64,000 nucleotides of DNA from Sphingomonas sp. IW22 (GCF_041321155.1 NZ_JBGGWB010000008.1:20108-84107), one strand, 5' to 3'; shown: positions 1-8,169, counted from the stretch's first letter. Program-made: numbers and translations. The notes: generated by a model not told the origin, from the sequence alone.

Positions 1-97
1 CCCAGGCGACCATCGGCAGGAAGTCCGAATAGGCGTCGCGGGTCACGGCGGCGCGCAGCCGCTGATAGCTAAGCGTCCTGTGGGCGTTCGTGCTCAT
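1..97 (-). CDS. traC: TraC-like conjugation ATPase, N-terminal fragment
   Basis: Only the first 32 codons are inside the window; the gene runs off the left edge. The translation contains LSYQRLRAAVTRDAYSDFLP, which resembles the N-terminus of F-type TraC, the cytoplasmic VirB4-like ATPase that powers pilus assembly. The ATG at 97 overlaps the TGA of traV in an ATGA junction, so the two are translationally coupled. The position after traV matches the order of F-type transfer operons. The call rests on a short fragment plus gene order. Confidence 0.72.
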   Translation of the reverse strand, partial: MSTNAHRTLSYQRLRAAVTRDAYSDFLPMVAW

Positions 98-717
98 GGC
101 CGCTTCTCCGGCGTGATCGCCATCGGCGCGGCCTCTTGCGTCGGCGCGTCCACGGCGCCCGGCTCGGTCGCGCGCATCGTGCGCAGCACCGGCGGGGCAG
201 GGCTGCGTCCACCCGGCTCGACCAGATAGTCGCCCACGACCCAGGCCGGCCGATTGAGGATCGAGTAGACATAGCGCGCCATGTAGAGCCGGTCGGGCCG
301 CTGCTTGTCGGCATAGGGCAGGATCAGCGTGCGGATCGTGCGCGACGGGCGAAGCATCGGCGAACCGGCCCCCTCGATCACCGCGCCGACATTGCCCTGC
401 CCAGCTTGCGGCGACACCGCGACGGCGGCGGCCGCTTTCGTGCTGGCCTTGCCCGGCACGGGCGCTCGCCCCTTCCGGTCGGGACTGAGCAGCTTGCGGT
501 CATTGGTGACAGACGGATCGGATTTTGACGCCCGTCCGGCAACCGCGTCGGCATAGGCCTGATCCGGATGGATGCACTGGCCATGGTCGCTGTTCTTGCA
601 GGAGAATTTCTCGCTATAGGGCGACATCATCGATCCGACGGTGGCGCAGCCGGAAAGCGTGAGAAGCGGCAGACCAAGAAACGGCATGACAGCCAGGCAG
701 GGATGAAATCTCTTCAT
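94..717 (-). CDS. traV: TraV-like outer-membrane lipoprotein of F-type T4SS
   Basis: 207 residues. An N-terminal lipoprotein signal ends in a lipobox (LSGCAT), so the mature protein is probably lipidated at that Cys and held in the outer membrane. The segment after it, with spaced Cys (FSCKNSDHGQC), is typical of TraV, which links outer-membrane TraK to TraB in the secretion core. The C-terminal half is Pro/Ala-rich. It lies directly between traB and traC and overlaps traC by four bases. Family assignment is good from the lipobox, the Cys spacing and the operon position. Confidence 0.88.
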   Translation of the reverse strand: MKRFHPCLAVMPFLGLPLLTLSGCATVGSMMSPYSEKFSCKNSDHGQCIHPDQAYADAVAGRASKSDPSVTNDRKLLSPDRKGRAPVPGKASTKAAAAVAVSPQAGQGNVGAVIEGAGSPMLRPSRTIRTLILPYADKQRPDRLYMARYVYSILNRPAWVVGDYLVEPGGRSPAPPVLRTMRATEPGAVDAPTQEAAPMAITPEKRP

Positions 718-742
718 GGCTTTGACTCCAGAAGGGGGCGCA

Positions 743-2074
743 TCAGAACTTCACTCCCGCGCCGGGCTTGATCTCGAGGGTCGCGCCCTCCTGGATCACC
801 ACGACGACATCCTTGGCCGCGCCCACCTCGACGATGGGACCGGCCTGCCGCGCGAGATCGAGATAGAAATCGGTGAGCTTGTCGGACGATTTGGAGAGAC
901 CGCCGGCAATGCCCGACTTCGCGGCATCGCCCGCGTCGAGCGTGCGGACCGTTCCCAGCGCCGAGGTCGACATGTTGCCGAACGTGCCCTCGACCGACTG
1001 GGATATGCCGCTGATGGTGCCGGCGATGAAGGCGCGCGCCAGCGTGGCTCCGGCCCGCGTCACCACCTTGCCCGACAGGCCCTTCTTGCCATCGGTATCG
1101 ACGAAGAAGCCCTTGACCGGCTGATCAACGATGGAATGTTCGTCGAAGTCGACGCAGGACAGCGAGACGAGCTGGACCTCGACTCGTTCCTTGGCGAGGC
1201 TGCCCGTGGCGTTGCCGATCACGAAGCATCCGGCAAGGTTCGCCTTCACCTCATTGGGCAGCACCGCAGGTGCCTGCACACGGGCGATGATGGGTTCGGG
1301 ATTACTGGTCGCGTCCCGGCTCGCCAGCGCGTCGATCCCGGTCAGAAGCCGTGCTTTCATGAAACCAGGCGGCAAATAGATCGTCCGATTCTTTTTTTTG
1401 GACGAAGCCGAGGCATCGGCGCCCTGAGCCACGACCTGGCCGGTCGCCGTCCCGATCGCGCCCACCGTCTTCTCGACCGGCGGCGCGGGCGGGGCAGGCG
1501 GCGCTACCGGGCCGCTGGGCGGCGCCGGCAGCTTGTCCGCGTCCGCGCTGACGTCGCCGGTTTCCGGGGGATAGGGAAGGGCGGGCACGCTGTCCGGCAG
1601 GGCAGGCGGGAGATCGCCATCGACGCCCCCGGCCGCCCCGCGCCCCGGCGAGCGTGATCCAGGGACGACCTTGCCCTCCTCGATCGCGCTGATCCGGTCG
1701 CCGAGCAGTTGCTGTCCATCCAGGACCTTCCTGAGGTCACCGCGCAGCTTCACCTCGAGGCTGTCGCCGCGCAGGCCCGCACCCATGTTGAGCGAGGACG
1801 CGGGGTTGGCGGGCTTCGCCTCTTCCTTGCTGCCGGAGACTGTATAAAGGCCGATCCCGATGGCGCCGACCGCGACACCGACGGCAAGTTGGCGCGCGCG
1901 CAGCTTCTGGCGGGCGGAAAGCTTGCTCCATTGCGCCTTCCAGTCGAGGAGCGCCGGCGCGGAACGGCGCATCGCCTCATCCCTTTCCCGCGCGCCTTCG
2001 CCGGCGAGATGGGCCTGATAGGGCGACAGCTCTTCCTGTTCCTGTGCCGGATCCTTGTCCATTTCGCCGCTCAT
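743..2074 (-). CDS. traB: TraB-like T4SS scaffold protein
   Basis: 443 residues. A short cytoplasmic N-terminus is followed by one transmembrane segment near residues 65-80 (LAVGVAVGAIGIGLYTV), a helical stretch (LRKVLDGQQLLGDRISAIEEG), a Pro-rich linker (runs of PPAPP) and a C-terminal periplasmic domain. This layout fits TraB/VirB10 proteins, which span the envelope and join the inner-membrane motor to the TraV/TraK outer ring. The start overlaps the end of traK (ATGA-type), consistent with co-translation. The family often has this length. Confidence 0.88.
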   Translation of the reverse strand: MSGEMDKDPAQEQEELSPYQAHLAGEGARERDEAMRRSAPALLDWKAQWSKLSARQKLRARQLAVGVAVGAIGIGLYTVSGSKEEAKPANPASSLNMGAGLRGDSLEVKLRGDLRKVLDGQQLLGDRISAIEEGKVVPGSRSPGRGAAGGVDGDLPPALPDSVPALPYPPETGDVSADADKLPAPPSGPVAPPAPPAPPVEKTVGAIGTATGQVVAQGADASASSKKKNRTIYLPPGFMKARLLTGIDALASRDATSNPEPIIARVQAPAVLPNEVKANLAGCFVIGNATGSLAKERVEVQLVSLSCVDFDEHSIVDQPVKGFFVDTDGKKGLSGKVVTRAGATLARAFIAGTISGISQSVEGTFGNMSTSALGTVRTLDAGDAAKSGIAGGLSKSSDKLTDFYLDLARQAGPIVEVGAAKDVVVVIQEGATLEIKPGAGVKF

Positions 2075-2847
2075 TGCCCGGCTCCCCGGCGAACGACGAC
2101 AAGTCGGGCCGTTTCACCGGCATCGAGACGGACCCGGTCCAGGGTGAGCGAGAAAATGCTTGTCCCAAACACCGGATCGACCAGCAGCCGTTCGTCGAGC
2201 GCCACCGGGGCGGCCGCGCGCAGATGATATTCGGAAGCTGAAAGGCCGGCGCCCTCGACCGTGATACGCCGCCGTTCGGTGATCGACAGGCCGGGCGCCG
2301 CCGCTATGCCGACCGTGCCGCCGGACGGCGCGACCTCGCTGAACGAGGCAGGGATGCGATCGTCGAGCAGCGACAGGGTGATCGAGACGGCGCGGTCCTC
2401 GTCGGCGAGCGCCGCCATCAACTCATTGTTCGCCTGCGCGCGCTGGCGCGCGCCCGGCATCAGCACCACCGTCTGCGCCGGAATCTCCGCCGGCTCGGCA
2501 TAGAGCGGGTAGGTGGCGCCGTTGCAATGCACGAAGAATTCGGAGGGCTGCGTCACATAGGTGCGCGTCACCTGGCCGGCATCGTCGATCTCGCGGGCCA
2601 GGAACTTGATCCAGGCATCCGCGCCGCCTTTCTCGACGGCGAGGCCCTTTTCAGCCGAGAATTTGATATCCTCGATCTCGCCGCCCTCGCACACGATATG
2701 GTTGATGTCGCGGTTGGACAAGCGGATATGGCTGGTCTGGTCGGGCAGCGCGTGGATCGTCTGCGCCGACACCGGCGCTGCACCGAGGAGAAAGCAAAGC
2801 GTCAGGACGCGGCGCATCGGCGCGCCGCGGTTAGCGGGTTTCGGCAT
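2071..2847 (-). CDS. traK: TraK-like secretin-related T4SS protein
   Basis: 258 residues with an N-terminal signal peptide (MRRVLTLCFLLGAAPVSAQ), so exported to the periplasm and outer membrane. TraK is the VirB9-like part of the F-type core complex and binds TraV and TraB. The ATG at 2847 is chosen because GAGGAG lies eight bases upstream; a second ATG at 2817 has no such site. The start overlaps the end of traE by 17 bases. The body is beta-rich, and gene order supports the call. Confidence 0.86.
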   Translation of the reverse strand: MPKPANRGAPMRRVLTLCFLLGAAPVSAQTIHALPDQTSHIRLSNRDINHIVCEGGEIEDIKFSAEKGLAVEKGGADAWIKFLAREIDDAGQVTRTYVTQPSEFFVHCNGATYPLYAEPAEIPAQTVVLMPGARQRAQANNELMAALADEDRAVSITLSLLDDRIPASFSEVAPSGGTVGIAAAPGLSITERRRITVEGAGLSASEYHLRAAAPVALDERLLVDPVFGTSIFSLTLDRVRLDAGETARLVVVRRGAGQ

Positions 2848-3466
2848 CGAACTGCTCCTCGGAAAGACGCGTCAGCCAGAACCGGCCATTTTCGATGGCG
2901 TAGCCGATGCGCAATATGCCCCGGAATTTGCGGATCACGCCGCCGATGACGCGCACCTTCTCGACCGGCACCACGATCTCATGCGCGGTCCACCGCACCG
3001 GCTGATCGCCCCGGATATAGGTGGCGATCGACAGAGTCGGATTGTTCGCCAGTTCGTCGAGCACGGCATTGAGGCTGTCGCGCATCGCCCCATAGGCGGA
3101 AGGATGTGCGAGCCCGAGCAGCTCCTGGAACTGGCGGTCAGCCGAATAGGCCGACCAGGTGCCCGACAGCGCGACAATGTTGCGCGTCATCGCGACGATA
3201 TAGGCTTCGGACGGCTTGTTGCCCGAGACATGCAGATCGCCGGTGGCCCCGAAGGGCACGATGATGGTGCGGGCATTCTGGTTGGTCGTGTAGATCACCA
3301 CGCCCAGCACTGCGGTGACGCCGAACATGCCGGCGATGGCGACCTTGAGCAGCCGGTTCTCCTCGAAGAGGTTCGCCGAGCCCTGCAGGTAGCGATGGAT
3401 GCCGAAGCTTGCGGGTTTGCCGAGCAGCGGATCCTCCTGGCTCCCTTTGCGACCGAACATGCGCAT
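2831..3466 (-). CDS. traE: TraE-like inner-membrane T4SS protein
   Basis: 211 residues from the ATG at 3466 (MRMFGRKG). The open frame continues upstream into traL, but those residues are out-of-frame translation of traL. A single N-terminal transmembrane segment (LLKVAIAGMFGVTAVLGVVIY) is followed by a periplasmic domain ending RFWLTRLSEEQF, the VirB8-like arrangement of TraE. TraE helps assemble the pilus at the inner membrane. It sits six bases after traL and overlaps traK. Confidence 0.88.
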   Translation of the reverse strand: MRMFGRKGSQEDPLLGKPASFGIHRYLQGSANLFEENRLLKVAIAGMFGVTAVLGVVIYTTNQNARTIIVPFGATGDLHVSGNKPSEAYIVAMTRNIVALSGTWSAYSADRQFQELLGLAHPSAYGAMRDSLNAVLDELANNPTLSIATYIRGDQPVRWTAHEIVVPVEKVRVIGGVIRKFRGILRIGYAIENGRFWLTRLSEEQFDAETR

Positions 3467-3471
3467 GGCCC

Positions 3472-3738
3472 TCACTCGAAGAAGCGGGTCTGGGTAGGAC
3501 CCGGATAATGGGGGAAGGAAACCAGGCCCCAGCGCCACGCGAGGTGCGCGAGATAGCCCCTGGGCTTGGTCCGCTTCCACGGGATGAAGAGGAGAAGGGC
3601 AGCGATGAGCGCCCAGCCGACAAGTCCGCCCACGATCACGGCCACGAACACGCTCGAGGTCGCGAGCAGGAACTCGTCCGATCCGAACCACAGGATCTGG
3701 ACCGGCCGATGCAGATATTGCGGAAGGCGTTCGTCCAC
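3472..3738 (-). CDS. traL: TraL-like pilus assembly protein
   Basis: 88 residues, the usual size for TraL/VirB3 proteins. It opens with LPQYLHRPVQILWFGSDE, the conserved N-terminal segment of the family, followed by a hydrophobic membrane region (SSVFVAVIVGGLVGWALIAALLLFIPW). It is an inner-membrane partner of the TraC ATPase in pilus assembly. The gene lies between traA and traE, as in F-type systems. Confidence 0.9.
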   Translation of the reverse strand: MDERLPQYLHRPVQILWFGSDEFLLATSSVFVAVIVGGLVGWALIAALLLFIPWKRTKPRGYLAHLAWRWGLVSFPHYPGPTQTRFFE

Positions 3739-3867
3739 TTGCCCTTCTCCTCCTGCTTCATGGCATCTGTGAAGATACCGGTTTCCGGAGGCCGACCATC
3801 GGCCCCCAGCACGTGCCGGTGCGAATGCGTCTGGCCGCTCAGCCAGCGCGCAGCCGCACGCGGCGTC

Positions 3868-4182
3868 TCAGACGACCATCCCGAAGGTCTGGAGAATGGA
3901 GTCTGCCTTGATCAGGCAGACGGCCGCGACGATGGTCGGGATGCCGATCATGATATTCGAGAAGAGGCGCGAGACACCGAACAGGAAGGCGGCGACACCG
4001 CCTACGAAACCCATGGGTCCCTTCACCCCCTGGTTCACGACGATATCGTAGATATCGTAGCCGAGGTCGCCCTGGGCCGGCGCTGAGAAGGCATGGACAG
4101 GACCGCCCACCAGGGCCATCGCGCCCAAAGGGAGACCGAAATTGGCCACCGCCAGGGCCTTGCTACCGAGTTTACGCATCAT
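3868..4182 (-). CDS. traA: TraA-like conjugative pilin precursor
   Basis: 104 residues from the ATG at 4182, which has GGAG upstream; the open frame runs further but has no better start. A long leader (residues 1-31) ending near VHAFSA is followed by a mature chain with two hydrophobic helices (GPMGFVGGVAAFLFGVSRLF and IMIGIPTIVAAVCLI) joined by a short polar loop, the layout of F-pilin. It is the structural subunit of the sex pilus. Position between dsbC and traL agrees. Sequence identity across pilins is low, so the call rests on size, hydrophobic pattern and context. Confidence 0.8.
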   Translation of the reverse strand: MMRKLGSKALAVANFGLPLGAMALVGGPVHAFSAPAQGDLGYDIYDIVVNQGVKGPMGFVGGVAAFLFGVSRLFSNIMIGIPTIVAAVCLIKADSILQTFGMVV

Positions 4183-4376
4183 GGCATTGCTCCAAAGAGA
4201 AGCCGTCCAACAAAAGCCTGCCGGCATCGAAAGAGGATCGGTGTCGGCCGGGGCGTCGGTGGACGGCTCCAATAGCCCGTCGCCGCCGGCATCCGGTTCA
4301 TCCGCCGGGCCGCGTCGGCCCAGGCTGGATGCCCTCCGAAATGAGATCGTCGCTTGCCGCGACGGCTTGGCTGAAC

Positions 4377-5207
4377 TCAGCGGGACGCATCGTTCGCCGC
4401 CTTTGCCGCCGCGGGCTTCGCGTGGCTGTCGAGGAAAGCCTCGAGCTCGCCCTGCTGGAACCCGGAAATGAGCTTGCCGTCGGCGATCAGCGTGGGCGTT
4501 CCCGAAATGCCGATCCTGGCGACCAGCTCGGCATCGTCGGCAACCTTCGCATGCCCTTGTGCGCATTGCGCCAGCGCGGCCGGACTCTGACCGGAATAGG
4601 CCGCCTTGAACGCAGCCTCGTGATCGGGCGAGCACAATATATGTTCCGCCTTTGCCGCCGCGGTCGGGTGGATCCCGCTCACGAAGAAGATGAGCCGCCG
4701 CACCGGCTTGCCCTCCGCTGCCTTCGCGGCCCAGAAGCGATCGAGCGCCTGGCAGTAAGGACAGTCGGGATCGGTGAACTCGATGACCGTCGGCGCCCCG
4801 GCAGGACCGATCGCCAGCGCCTTGGCGGGATCGATGGCTTTCAGGCGCCGCGCCGCGCCCTGTTCCTGCGCCAGCGCGGTCAGGTTGACGCCGTTACGAT
4901 CATAGACAGTGGCGAACAGAAGATGTTCGCTCTGCGGCGCATAATAGATGATCCGGCCACCGGCGCTGGCCTGATAGATCGGGCCCTGAACGGGCGAAGG
5001 ACCAAAATCCTCGAACTGAAGGTTCGTGAAGGTCTGCTGCAGCTTGACCTGGGCTTTGGCTGCCGCCTCGCGAAGCGACGCGACCTCCTTTAGGGCAGGC
5101 TCATGCTTATCCTGCGACATGCCTTGCGCTGCCGCGACATGGATGGGCATAATGCCCGTCAAGAGAGCGACGAGCATCGCCACGCGACTGGAACACGTTC
5201 TGGTCAT
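4377..5207 (-). CDS. DsbC-like periplasmic thiol:disulfide isomerase
   Basis: 276 residues with a signal peptide (start at ATG 5207, with AGGGAG upstream). An N-terminal dimerisation-like region precedes a thioredoxin fold carrying the redox motif CPYC inside FTDPDCPYCQ, and a cis-Pro loop (SGTPTLI). These features fit DsbC/DsbG isomerases. Many F-type operons carry such an enzyme (TrbB, DsbC) to fold disulfide-containing transfer proteins; TraV here has paired Cys. It is the first gene of the minus-strand tra operon. Confidence 0.88.
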   Translation of the reverse strand: MTRTCSSRVAMLVALLTGIMPIHVAAAQGMSQDKHEPALKEVASLREAAAKAQVKLQQTFTNLQFEDFGPSPVQGPIYQASAGGRIIYYAPQSEHLLFATVYDRNGVNLTALAQEQGAARRLKAIDPAKALAIGPAGAPTVIEFTDPDCPYCQALDRFWAAKAAEGKPVRRLIFFVSGIHPTAAAKAEHILCSPDHEAAFKAAYSGQSPAALAQCAQGHAKVADDAELVARIGISGTPTLIADGKLISGFQQGELEAFLDSHAKPAAAKAANDASR

Positions 5208-5339
5208 AACCGCAAATCTCCCTGAGTGGGGATCGAGGCGGATGCGCGGTTGCCGATCACTCGGAAATTCTCGCCCTTGCTGCCGTCTCGACACGGACTT
5301 GAGTGGCGGGAAATCCTTGTCCTGCACAAGGGATGAGGA

Positions 5340-5420
5340 ATTTCAGTTCCGGTTTAAGGCACTTCAGTTCCGGTTTCCGGAAATTCACTTCCGCAAACCG
5401 GAAGTATATTTCCGGTTTCC
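5340..5420. promoter_or_regulatory. Cluster of TTCCGGTTT repeats upstream of the tra operon
   Basis: TTCCGGTTT occurs at 5347-5355, 5368-5376 and 5410-5418, with its reverse complement at 5395-5403. The last two form a dyad (AACCGGAA, six-base spacer, TTCCGGTT; 5396-5417). A ten-base palindrome TTTCCGGAAA lies at 5374-5383, and copies 1 and 2 are exactly 21 bases apart. The cluster is about 140 bases before dsbC in a gap of 315 bases that otherwise holds nothing. It is probably an operator array for the transfer operon or the divergent gene at 5523; the binding protein is unknown. Confidence 0.6.
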
Positions 5421-5522
5421 CCTTCTGTTCCTTCTCCCGGAATCGCTCGCATCGCGCGGAATCGATAAACTCGCAGGCCTATCGACCGCGAGAGAGTCGC
5501 TGCCTGCGGTGGGAGAAGGACC

Positions 5523-5960
5523 ATGGGGAGTCATCAATCCAGGGCGTATAAGCTTCAATTGTCCGACGAGGGCATTCATCTATTCCTGCAATGTCATTGC
5601 CGGCTATGTCATCTAGCCGAAGACTTTCTGCCTTATGGAACGACCTTGTTCATTGCGGTCGATCTTCTCCACCGATGCACGACGGACGATCTCATCGCCG
5701 AACTGCTGGACCCTCAGATCGACCACCTGGGTGGACGCAAGGTCAGGCATGTTGGCACGTCCAACACCCTGTCGCGTCTCGTCGACGATATTGTCGAAGC
5801 CGCGGGTCGGTCGGACGCCATCCATCCCTCACCCCAGGTCTGGAGACTCTATCTCTCCGCCCTCGTCCACATGCAGGCAACAGAGGACATCAAGGTGATT
5901 CAGTGTTTTCGTGAAATGCCGCTCAAGACCGGGCGGCCTTCCCACCGCGCGCGCCGATAG
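5523..5960 (+). CDS. Hypothetical protein
   Basis: 145 residues, not recognised. The start is supported by GGAGAAGG seven bases before the ATG. The N-terminal part has CHCRLCH, a Cys/His cluster that could bind metal, and a largely helical middle (LIAELLDPQIDHLGG, LSRLVDDIVEAAG). It is divergent from the tra operon across the TTCCGGTTT repeat region and could be controlled from there. Short open frames exist on the opposite strand (5613-5825), so coding is likely but not certain. Confidence 0.45.
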   Translation: MGSHQSRAYKLQLSDEGIHLFLQCHCRLCHLAEDFLPYGTTLFIAVDLLHRCTTDDLIAELLDPQIDHLGGRKVRHVGTSNTLSRLVDDIVEAAGRSDAIHPSPQVWRLYLSALVHMQATEDIKVIQCFREMPLKTGRPSHRARR

Positions 5961-6112
5961 TCGCACCCGCGAGACGATTTTCCGATCAGGCTCGGAAATT
6001 GCTCGCGCGTACGCAACATTCACAAGGTTGACGGGTGGTTTTATTTACAACAGATTGCCGTTCATAGGCGATGTGACTTGGACTTTTGAGCCGCTGCCAG
6101 GGAGACCTGCAG

Positions 6113-6520
6113 ATGACGCTTCAAAGTCCCCACGAGATTGGTGCCGACCTGTTCGCATCGATCAAGGAGCTTTCCGGAAAGCTCATCGAACGCTGGCGAC
6201 GCGGGGACCGGATATCCCAGCGCGGCCTCGGGAAAGCTGTCGGCCGTACTGAACGCTGGATTCGCGAACTCGAGGGCGGCGCGGGAACAGCCTCGCTCGA
6301 GGACCATATCCGCTGCGCGCATGCGCTGCGGAGGACAGCGTCTCACTTGTTCATTTTCCTTTTTACAGTGGAGCAAAAAATGGCCATTCCGCACGAACTT
6401 CTTCTCCAGGACGACCTGTGGGAACTGGAGCGCGATATTATCGACATTGTGAGCCGTCATCAGGCGGCGGCGGTAGCCCGCCTCGCCTCGAGGGGCGGTA
6501 CGACTTTACGGCCAGCTTGA
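6113..6520 (+). CDS. Small XRE-like helix-turn-helix protein
   Basis: 135 residues from the ATG at 6113 (GGGAG upstream). Residues about 15-60 hold an HTH of the XRE type (ISQRGLGKAVGRTERWIRELEGG), followed by a helical tail. It could regulate the nearby transfer operon or the lasso locus, but neither is shown. The reading frame is open nine codons further upstream to an ATG at 6086 with a poorer ribosome-binding site. Confidence 0.6.
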   Translation: MTLQSPHEIGADLFASIKELSGKLIERWRRGDRISQRGLGKAVGRTERWIRELEGGAGTASLEDHIRCAHALRRTASHLFIFLFTVEQKMAIPHELLLQDDLWELERDIIDIVSRHQAAAVARLASRGGTTLRPA

Positions 6521-6538
6521 TGAACGGCGCCGTCCGGC

Positions 6539-7153
6539 ATGTCTCCAGAACCCGTCCTGGCCGAAAGGGCCTATCTCCTTCTCAAGGCCGATATCATGGC
6601 TGGGCGGTTTGCACCGGGCACGATCCTCAACGAGAGAGCGCTGGCGCCCGAATATGGCGTATCCGTGTCGCCCCTGCGGGATGGGGCGCAGCGCATAGTT
6701 GGCGAAAATATGCTCGAGATTGTTCCTGGCGGTGGATATCGCGTGCCGCCATTGACCCAAGATGCCCTGCGCGACCTCTACCGTTGGCACGGTCATCTGG
6801 TGCGCCTGGTGCTCAAGACTAACCGTCCGGTCCTTGAAGTCGAGGTGCAACGCTATGCAGGGCCAGGAACGGATGGGAGCGCAATTGCGACTGCGGCGAC
6901 GAACCTGTTCCTGGCGATCGCACAGGCCTCCGATGATCATGAGCATCGAAGAGCGCTTCGATCGGCGACGGAACGACTCCACATTGCCCGTCTCGGGGAG
7001 GTTCGGGTATTACGCAACCTGGCAGAGGAACTCCAGGCGGTCGGGATCGCGACCATTTCCGGTCGAGGTCACGACCATTTTGAGGCTCTCTGGGCCTACC
7101 ACCGACGGAGAATTCGTCGCGTCGGCAGGATATGGGAAGCGATCTCTTCATAA
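6539..7153 (+). CDS. GntR-family transcriptional regulator of the lasso locus
   Basis: 204 residues. Residues about 5-70 form a GntR winged helix (AERAYLLLKADIMAGRFAPGT, then EYGVSVSPLRDGAQRI, ending GGGYRVPPL). The C-terminal part looks like a shortened FCD ligand domain. The family usually reads ERALA-EYGVSRTPVREALQRL; the variation around SPLRDGAQ is modest. It is immediately upstream of, and in the same direction as, the lasso precursor, whose leader contains ATGGTACCAT and other dyads that could be operators. No clear Shine-Dalgarno precedes the ATG. Control of the peptide genes is inferred from position. Confidence 0.8.
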   Translation: MSPEPVLAERAYLLLKADIMAGRFAPGTILNERALAPEYGVSVSPLRDGAQRIVGENMLEIVPGGGYRVPPLTQDALRDLYRWHGHLVRLVLKTNRPVLEVEVQRYAGPGTDGSAIATAATNLFLAIAQASDDHEHRRALRSATERLHIARLGEVRVLRNLAEELQAVGIATISGRGHDHFEALWAYHRRRIRRVGRIWEAISS

Positions 7154-7171
7154 CCACGATCAATAAAATGA

Positions 7172-7278
7172 GATGGTTATATGGTACCATCACACCCAAT
7201 ATTGTCCTGATCTAAGGACAGTACCAGTTAGTCCCGCATTTGCGACCTTATAAGATCGCTGATCAGGCGTCTCCTGAT
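7172..7278. promoter_or_regulatory. Dyad-rich control region before the lasso precursor
   Basis: Three inverted repeats lie between the GntR gene and the precursor: GATGGT/ACCATC (7172-7191) enclosing the palindrome ATGGTACCAT (7181-7190); TGTCCT/AGGACA (7203-7208, 7215-7220); and ATCAGG/CCTGAT (7262-7267, 7273-7278). GntR regulators often bind short dyads with GT...AC cores, which the first one fits. The second and third could be operators or transcript hairpins. Confidence 0.5.
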
Positions 7279-7328
7279 TTACCTTACGGGAGCTGCAACT
7301 TCGCAGCATGTCCAAGAAGGAGGTAAGT

Positions 7329-7460
7329 ATGGAACGCGAAGACCATTCGGAAACCGACCTGATCGATCTCGGCCCGGCGGTCGAACAGACCAAGGGCAAC
7401 AGCAGCGTCGACATCGACCAAGCAGGCAAGCGCCTGCAGTCCGGTCTTTCCGACGACTGA
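7329..7460 (+). CDS. Lasso peptide precursor (A gene)
   Basis: 43 codons, preceded by AAGGAGGT. The leader contains DLIDLGPAVEQTK, close to the DLIxLGxAxxET pattern of lasso leaders from sphingomonads and Caulobacter, with Thr at the penultimate leader position as the B protease requires. The predicted core is the last 21 residues, starting GNSSVDIDQ: Gly1 can be joined to the side chain of Asp8 to give an eight-residue ring, with a 13-residue tail ending in SGLSDD. I do not recognise the core. The B and C enzymes follow directly and an isopeptidase lies opposite. Cleavage and ring sites are inferred from the family. Confidence 0.88.
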   Translation: MEREDHSETDLIDLGPAVEQTKGNSSVDIDQAGKRLQSGLSDD

Positions 7461-7472
7461 ATGGCGGTAGCC

Positions 7473-7499
7473 TGGCGCACGGGCAATGCCCGTGCGCCA
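7473..7499 (+). promoter_or_regulatory. Perfect hairpin between precursor and B gene
   Basis: TGGCGCACGGGC and GCCCGTGCGCCA form a 12-bp perfect stem around an AAT loop, 12 bases after the precursor stop codon and 19 bases before the B gene. There is no U-tract, so it is probably a 3' stabiliser or partial terminator that keeps precursor mRNA in excess over the enzymes. Stem-loops in this position are known from other proteobacterial lasso loci. Confidence 0.8.
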
Positions 7500-7518
7500 C
7501 ATATTCAGGAATTCAGCC

Positions 7519-8169
7519 ATGCCATATGGTCTTCGGCCAGGAATCACCTACACTTGGGTTGGGAACGTACCGATATTCCTGGATATCAATAATAATAGAT
7601 ACTTTACCCTATCACCCCGAGCGGTCGAAGCTTTAGCGCGCACGGAAAGGATAGGCCAAGTAAATTCTGATGATGTGAATTTGCTTAAATCATTCGGTAT
7701 TATACAGGAAGTGCGGAATGGGTCGTTGATTAAGCCGGTATCGGCTCTTCAATCGATAAGAAATTCGTATTTTGATGAACCTAGTCGTTCATCATTGCGA
7801 TATATAATAATTGCCGCTTTGGATCAATTCTGGGCATTTCTTGCAATACGCTGTTCAGGACTGCCCGCCGCATTAGAGGCATTGCGGAAGCGAACCCAGC
7901 GCATGCCTCCTCGGAAACGTCCACTCGATATCTCACGGCTGATCGGATCTTACCGTTTCATCGATCTGTTTCTATCTGCTGAGAACCGTTGCCTGGTGCG
8001 GTCTTTTGCTCTCGCCCGATCCCTAACCGGCCATAGCATCACGTTTACGCTGGCAATAGGCGTACGCACAGGGCCGTTCGGGGCGCATTGCTGGGTGCAG
8101 ATAGGGGACAAAAGCCTTAGTGACCACCGGGATAAGTCACGCGAATACTCGCCAGTGCTGGTCCTGTAA
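7519..8169 (+). CDS. Lasso leader peptidase (B protein, RRE plus transglutaminase-like)
   Basis: 216 residues from the ATG at 7519 (AGGA upstream); an earlier in-frame ATG lies within the hairpin. Residues 1-85 resemble a PqqD-like RiPP recognition element that binds the leader (IFLDINNNRYFTLSPRAVEAL). The C-terminal half is a transglutaminase-like Cys protease: Cys158 in ENRCLVRSFAL, His190 in GAHCWV, and an Asp at 197 or 202. It should cut after the Lys that follows the leader Thr. AHCWV replaces the more usual AHAWV. The gene is notably AT-richer than its neighbours. Confidence 0.88.
   Translation: MPYGLRPGITYTWVGNVPIFLDINNNRYFTLSPRAVEALARTERIGQVNSDDVNLLKSFGIIQEVRNGSLIKPVSALQSIRNSYFDEPSRSSLRYIIIAALDQFWAFLAIRCSGLPAALEALRKRTQRMPPRKRPLDISRLIGSYRFIDLFLSAENRCLVRSFALARSLTGHSITFTLAIGVRTGPFGAHCWVQIGDKSLSDHRDKSREYSPVLVL

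Noticed and set aside
716..1657. A 313-codon plus-strand frame
   Set aside because: Antisense to traB, with arginine-rich composition and no recognisable domain.
5341..5420. A protein with FRF repeats in this stretch
   Set aside because: The peptide repeat is only the translation of the TTCCGGTTT DNA sites; no start or ribosome-binding site supports it.
7154..7328. A second lasso precursor before the first
   Set aside because: Short frames such as that from 7168 lack the leader pattern and Thr position; this stretch is regulatory.
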